Shown: piece by piece, positions 7,950 through 10,848 of the stretch
Layout of the letters: each line of letters starts with the position of its first letter
Numbering within the stretch: the first letter of the stretch is position 1
DNA from: JAEUUM01 sp038326165
GTDB taxonomy: Bacteria > Bacteroidota > Bacteroidia > Chitinophagales > Saprospiraceae
DNA: 10,848 nt
Assembly (NCBI GenBank): GCA_038326165.1
Contig: JBBQJT010000075.1
Location: forward strand, 1-10,848
Direction of reading: 5' to 3'
Notes under the pieces: generated by a model
Databases searched by the model: none
Seen by the model: only the letters and a program-made list of their open reading frames with translations
What the model was told of the DNA's origin: nothing
Translations under genes and position numbers: made by a program

Positions 7950-8675
7950 TTACGCTTCAAAGATGATCTTAAATATTTCATGCGAATGAATTGTTCCCAT
8001 AGATTCATTGTGATACTTAAAAAACTGGATCATTTCAACAATAAATTTTCGTCTTACTGCACTTGAAACGATTAAATTATCCCATTCTGGTATAGGAATA
8101 CTGATTAATTGATACAAATATTTACTGCATTCAGAATCGATGCTACTATTCACAACATCTGTTTGCGTAAAAATTCCCTCTTTAAAATTAAAATAAGGAG
8201 ACTGTTCACTCCATTCTCCATGTGGCATAAAGCCCAGACAAGAACTCAATTGCAGCATAAAATGCCCAGACAAATGCGTCAATGGCGCATCAACTTGATC
8301 AATCCACTTGAGATATTCAAACAATAGAGCGAAGTGCAAAGATCCTATTTCATGATCACGAATGGTTTTTTCTACCAGTTCAACCATAAAACTCCTAATT
8401 GCTGTGCGGCGAATATCTAGCTCAACGTGTGTAAATTGATATGCAAACTTGATGTCCTTAGCTCGAAGCAGTTGCTTGTTCTCTTGAAAGTAAAGCTGAA
8501 GTTCAATGATACTACCAGGCTGAAACAAAATGTATGGCTGGGAGGATTTAGACTTACGGACTCCGTTTACAATGATATGCCTCCTCCCAAATGACTCGGT
8601 TAGCAGATGAACAATCAAACTGGTTTCACCATACTTGATTGATTTTAATACGATTGCTCTGGAATGTTGAAGCAT
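7950..8675 (-). CDS. recO: DNA repair protein RecO
   Basis: Recombination mediator of the RecFOR pathway, which loads RecA on SSB-coated single-stranded DNA and anneals strands. The 241 residues begin MLQHSRAIVLKSIKYGETSL, the typical start of the N-terminal OB fold (about 1-80: glycine at 30, TESFGRR, then VRKSKS and LQPG-like FQPGS). A helical C-terminal domain follows, with LSSCLGFMPHGEW and YFNFKEGIF, characteristic of RecO in this phylum. The zinc-binding Cys cluster seen in some RecO proteins is absent. The start at 8675 was chosen because homologues begin with this segment. The open frame runs on to an ATG at 8735, but that would add 20 very hydrophobic residues. It is the upstream partner of the PBP gene (22-base gap). 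No exact promoter consensus lies close upstream. Confidence 0.9.
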   Translation of the reverse strand: MLQHSRAIVLKSIKYGETSLIVHLLTESFGRRHIIVNGVRKSKSSQPYILFQPGSIIELQLYFQENKQLLRAKDIKFAYQFTHVELDIRRTAIRSFMVELVEKTIRDHEIGSLHFALLFEYLKWIDQVDAPLTHLSGHFMLQLSSCLGFMPHGEWSEQSPYFNFKEGIFTQTDVVNSSIDSECSKYLYQLISIPIPEWDNLIVSSAVRRKFIVEMIQFFKYHNESMGTIHSHEIFKIIFEA

Positions 8676-8847
8676 TGAGTTATTTGGAGGGCATAAAAAT
8701 AGGAGAAAAATAATAAGCCAGCTAAAAATTAACATATTCTATTGATATTCTGTTACTTATGAACTTTAAAAACACTCCAAAACACTACATTAAGAAATCA
8801 TTAACCTTTGATTTCAAAACAAACTCGCATTTCATGCGTCTTATACG

Positions 8848-8855
8848 TATCTTTG
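8848..8855 (+). promoter_or_regulatory. Isolated -7-like element
   Basis: TATCTTTG matches TAnnTTTG exactly and overlaps the palindrome ATACGTAT (8843-8850). Another small inverted repeat, CGCAT-TTC-ATGCG, sits 10 bases upstream. A proper -33 TTTG at 19-22 bases is missing. If used, transcription would start shortly before the 8877-8928 hairpin. Either a promoter with operator-like palindromes, or chance. Confidence 0.3.
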
Positions 8856-8876
8856 CGATGTCAAACAATAAGATCC

Positions 8877-8928
8877 AAATTATATTTTGTATATACAGCC
8901 TGTCAAGCTTTCAAACAAAATATAATTT
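8877..8928. repeat. 14-bp perfect inverted repeat, hairpin-forming
   Basis: AAATTATATTTTGT (8877-8890) and ACAAAATATAATTT (8915-8928) are exact reverse complements with a 24-base loop. On the plus strand the stem runs into TTTTATTTG. Loop bases GCTTTCAAA (8907-8915) could also pair, with one bulged T, with TTTGAAGC (8931-8938), giving a possible pseudoknot. It lies downstream of the plus-strand TATCTTTG element and downstream of the opposed minus-strand promoter candidate, so it would be transcribed from either side. Confidence 0.6.
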
Positions 8929-8979
8929 TATTTGAAGCCTAAATATTTATCTTTAATTCTGTTATGTGTTTTTAGGTCT

Positions 8980-9010
8980 CAAATATAAAAAAATCGGTTG
9001 TTTGTCTAAA
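8980..9010 (-). promoter_or_regulatory. Putative minus-strand promoter, possibly for recO
   Basis: On the minus strand TATATTTG (8987 down to 8980) matches the -7 consensus exactly. TTTA (9010 down to 9007) sits 19 bases before it as a one-mismatch -33 element. A transcript from here would reach recO after a leader of about 300 bases that contains the 14-bp hairpin. No other exact consensus lies nearer to recO. Confidence 0.35.
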
Positions 9011-9021
9011 TTAAAGATGTG

Positions 9022-9055
9022 TTTGTCAGGTTTGAAATGTCATTCTGTAACTTTT
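9022..9055 (+). promoter_or_regulatory. Candidate promoter of the exported-protein gene
   Basis: TTTG (9022-9025) and TAACTTTT (9048-9055, one mismatch to TAnnTTTG) are separated by 22 bases. Transcription would begin about 70 bases before the ATG at 9131. The leader ends in an A-rich stretch without a Shine-Dalgarno site, which is common for well-translated Bacteroidota genes. Weak, motif-based call. Confidence 0.3.
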
Positions 9056-9130
9056 TTAGAGATTCAATTGTCTCAGGAACATTAAACTACAAACAATTAA
9101 AAAAACCTACGAACTTAAAAAATAAAAAAA

Positions 9131-9955
9131 ATGAAAAAGGCACAAATTATCCTTGTAATGTTGATTACAATGATGTCAACACAAGCTGATAGCCACAGCC
9201 TTCAAAATGGCTATTATGCTCAAACAGAATCATCAATCCAACCCAATACCTACCTTTCCAGCAATATTGCTCAAAATTTGGCATTAGGTACTTGGACCGT
9301 TGATAATTCAAGTAACTCTGGAACCAAGAGCATGTATTTATTCGACATGTCGGGTGATCTGATGATACTGACAACCGGAATGGATTTTGGCACTTCAGTA
9401 GAAGCCAAGACTTGGGAAGTAACAGAATATGACAACAAGACTTTTCTTTCAGTTGGCGTTAAGGGCGAACAGAAGGATGAATTGTATGAAATCAATAAAT
9501 CTCAAGATGGGATCCTATTAAGCAATGTTTTGGAAGCAAAAGAAATTAAATTGGATTTCATGCCTAGCCCTTCTACCTCTAAGCAATCTAAAGAGTTAGT
9601 ATTTGGAAGCTGGCATAGCGCTTCATACCCATTCGAAATTGCAAGTAATTTTGACAATTGTGGATCTTTTGAACCAATACGTGGTGCATTCTTTAACCTT
9701 GATTTGAATCGTGACGGCAGTTACTCCAAAAGCTGGGGAGGCGAACTTCAACAATTCAATACCAAGGGACAGTGGATTATGGCTGCAGGCGGCACCCAGT
9801 TGTTGCTTTTGAACGACAAAGGCATATCTGGTGAGGCATACACAGTTGAATCGCTGCATGGAAATAAAATATTCCTAAAGGGTTCTATCCAATCAACGAG
9901 TTCTGTTTACTGCACGCCTATCAAAGTGTTTGCAATGAGCATTACCAATATTTAG
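9131..9955 (+). CDS. Exported two-module protein of unknown function
   Basis: Not recognised as a named family. The 274 residues start with a signal peptide (MKK, hydrophobic core, likely cleavage after STQA, residue 19). The mature part seems to hold two similar modules, each opening with a G-x-W: LGTWTVDN (52-59) and FGSWHSAS (158-165). Each continues with alternating short strand-like stretches, for example MYLFDMSGDLMIL and FFNLDLNRDGSYSKSW, then a W-containing strand (TWEVTEYDNKTF; GQWIMAAGGTQL), and ends with strands like IKLDFMP and VFAMSI. This pattern resembles tandem lipocalin-like beta barrels, but that is only an inference. The second module has two Cys (177, 261) that could form a disulfide. 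There is no lipobox and no C-terminal sorting domain. It is a single-gene unit with its own terminator. Confidence 0.8.
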   Translation: MKKAQIILVMLITMMSTQADSHSLQNGYYAQTESSIQPNTYLSSNIAQNLALGTWTVDNSSNSGTKSMYLFDMSGDLMILTTGMDFGTSVEAKTWEVTEYDNKTFLSVGVKGEQKDELYEINKSQDGILLSNVLEAKEIKLDFMPSPSTSKQSKELVFGSWHSASYPFEIASNFDNCGSFEPIRGAFFNLDLNRDGSYSKSWGGELQQFNTKGQWIMAAGGTQLLLLNDKGISGEAYTVESLHGNKIFLKGSIQSTSSVYCTPIKVFAMSITNI

Positions 9956-9987
9956 AGTAAGCGTTTTTTTTGATCATACCTTGATTG

Positions 9988-10018
9988 AGCCATGTCTTTT
10001 TAAGATATGGCTTTTTTT
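9988..10018 (+). terminator. Rho-independent terminator
   Basis: AGCCATGTCTT (9988-9998) pairs with AAGATATGGCT (10002-10012) as an 11-bp stem with one G-U pair and a TTT loop, followed directly by a run of seven T. It lies 33 bases after the stop of the exported-protein gene. The opposite strand lacks a T-run, so it acts only on plus-strand transcription. Confidence 0.9.
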
Positions 10019-10036
10019 ATGCCATTCTGTGAAAGC

Positions 10037-10498
10037 TTATAGGTGTTGGTCAATCAGTATAACATTTACATCTGGATCCGTCAAAACCGCACTTGTAGGA
10101 CCTGATGTGCTTTCATCTGCTTCGTTGTCTATCTTTATACCGCTGTTTTTGAAATGTTTCTGGATCATTCACACATCATCAAATTGCTCAATATTCCTTG
10201 CATTGTCATCCCAATTTGGGTTAAAGGTTAAAATATTATTTGTGAACATGCCCTGAAACAAGCTTATGAGAGAATTTCCATTCTTCATGATCAAGTAATT
10301 CTGTTTGAAATCACCTGCAAATACTAAAAAACCAATGTGCTCATAAAATTCCTTTGAAACTTTTAGATCCTTGTCGGTTATTCATTTTGAAAACACACCA
10401 AGTTGAAGACTTTCATTTGATTTCATGGTTGGCTGTTTGATTGTAGTAAATGAAGTCAGAATGATGATAAAAACTATAAAAACGAATAAATTCTTCAC
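10037..10498 (-). pseudogene. Broken gene for an exported glyoxalase/VOC-type protein, two in-frame TGA
   Basis: Read on the minus strand from ATG at 10426, one frame encodes a complete VOC-superfamily (glyoxalase/bleomycin-resistance fold) protein of 129 codons. Segments are LQLGVFS, KDLKVSKEFYEHIGF, LIMKNGNSLISLFQGMF, NILTFNPNWDDN, EADESTSGPTSAVLTDPD and the final NVILIDQHL. It is interrupted twice, both times by TGA: codon 15 (10382-10384) and codon 86 (10169-10171). No frameshift is present. By memory of related proteins, the second TGA takes the place of an Arg (CGA to TGA fits) and the first probably of a Ser. The frame continues upstream through 24 codons from a GTG at 10498, encoding a signal-peptide-like stretch (Lys-Asn, then a run of Phe, Val and Ile). 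The original product was therefore probably exported. TGA is a normal stop in neighbouring genes, so recoding is unlikely. Confidence 0.8.
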
Positions 10499-10848
10499 TA
10501 GAAGATATTTGTGAAATAAGAAATGAAGGGAATGGGTCAAGAACTAAAATTACAAACTGAATTGAAAATTATTTCCATATCACATAATTTTTTTCACTGT
10601 ATTCTCAAAACCAATAATTTCAAATCGACCCACATGAATTTTATGTCAATCAAGAAAATTGATTCAAATTCTCAAATCAACATTTAAAAAACCTAGTAAT
10701 CCACTCCCCAACGAATTTCCAACATGAATGACTAAGGTTCGGTTATAGTTCTTGTTTTTATCAATCCTAAACATGAAATAAATTACTGATACCTCGATTA
10801 AGACTCGTTAACAGAAACTTGATCTTGGCAGGAATTACTTCTGTTTCA
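10499..10848. other. Gene-free right end
   Basis: No gene can be supported in these A/T-rich 350 bases. All six frames are broken by stops. A minus-strand frame open from the window edge to TAG at 10767-10769 encodes 26 residues that could be the tail of a gene lying outside, but nothing in it is recognisable. AATCAA (10648-10653) and TTGATT (10659-10664) form a small inverted repeat of doubtful meaning. No exact TAnnTTTG was found on the minus strand upstream of the broken VOC gene. Confidence 0.5.

Larger units (their letters stand above)
8676..9130. other. Gene-free intergenic region with opposed promoter-like elements
   Basis: These 455 A/T-rich bases separate the divergent recO and exported-protein genes. 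I find no convincing gene. From left to right it holds a small palindromic cluster (CGCATTTCATGCG at 8826-8838, ATACGTAT at 8843-8850), a plus-strand -7-like TATCTTTG (8848-8855), a 14-bp inverted repeat (8877-8928), a minus-strand promoter-like pair (8980-9010), a plus-strand candidate promoter (9022-9055), and an A-rich leader before 9131. A 25-codon open frame at 8858-8935 is judged incidental. Confidence 0.6.

Noticed and set aside
8676..8735. Upstream in-frame extension of recO (20 hydrophobic residues)
   Set aside because: RecO proteins begin with the segment encoded from 8675, and a hydrophobic leader makes no sense for a cytosolic DNA repair protein.
8858..8935. Plus-strand 25-codon open frame after the TATCTTTG element
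   Set aside because: The ATG lies only two bases after the -7 element, so it would precede the expected transcript start. Its codons simply read through the inverted repeat.
9981..10256. Plus-strand open frame of 91 codons
   Set aside because: It begins inside the terminator hairpin, overlaps the minus-strand VOC pseudogene, and its translation is rich in Cys, Ser and Phe without any recognisable pattern, typical of an antisense shadow.
10037..10498. Selenoprotein or alternative genetic code as explanation of the two TGA codons
   Set aside because: TGA ends ompH copy 2 and murI in this window, so it is a normal stop. The related proteins I recall do not carry Sec or Cys at these places. A pseudogene is simpler.
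10767..10847. Minus-strand frame open at the right window edge (26 residues)
   Set aside because: Too short and without any recognisable motif, so it cannot be told from chance.

Overview
The window looks like chromosomal DNA of a Bacteroidota bacterium. The reasons are tandem OmpH/Skp-type periplasmic chaperone genes directly followed by murI, promoters that fit the Bacteroidota pattern (TTTG, then about 20 bases, then TAnnTTTG), A-rich leaders without Shine-Dalgarno sites, and protein sequences of Bacteroidota style. I cannot place it below phylum. No rRNA, tRNA, CRISPR array, insertion sequence or phage gene was seen.

Layout. At the left, purA (minus strand, IMP to adenylosuccinate) diverges across a 242-base gap from a plus-strand cluster: two ompH/skp paralogues, murI (glutamate racemase) and a CorA-type divalent metal transporter. 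murI starts at a TTG inside the end of the second ompH gene. A convergent gap of 131 bases with two short hairpins separates this cluster from a minus-strand group read right to left: recO (recombination mediator), a class A penicillin-binding protein, and a metallophosphoesterase-fold protein. The last protein has lost most of the metal ligands of its family and looks like a pseudoenzyme.

Right part. A gene-free stretch of 455 bases (8676-9130) holds promoter-like elements facing both ways and a perfect 14-bp inverted repeat. It is followed by an exported two-module protein of unknown function with a strong intrinsic terminator. Beyond that, on the minus strand, lies a broken gene for an exported glyoxalase/VOC-type protein. 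Its reading frame is intact over the full length except for two in-frame TGA codons. The last 350 bases contain no gene I can support.

Common theme. Most genes serve the cell envelope: OmpH/Skp for outer-membrane protein folding, MurI for D-glutamate in peptidoglycan, the class A PBP for peptidoglycan polymerisation, and an LpxH-like fold of unclear role. purA and recO are housekeeping. I see no evidence of a new defence or mobile system. The most unusual items are the degenerate phosphoesterase, the twice-interrupted VOC gene, the odd murI start and the structured intergenic region at 8826-8987.
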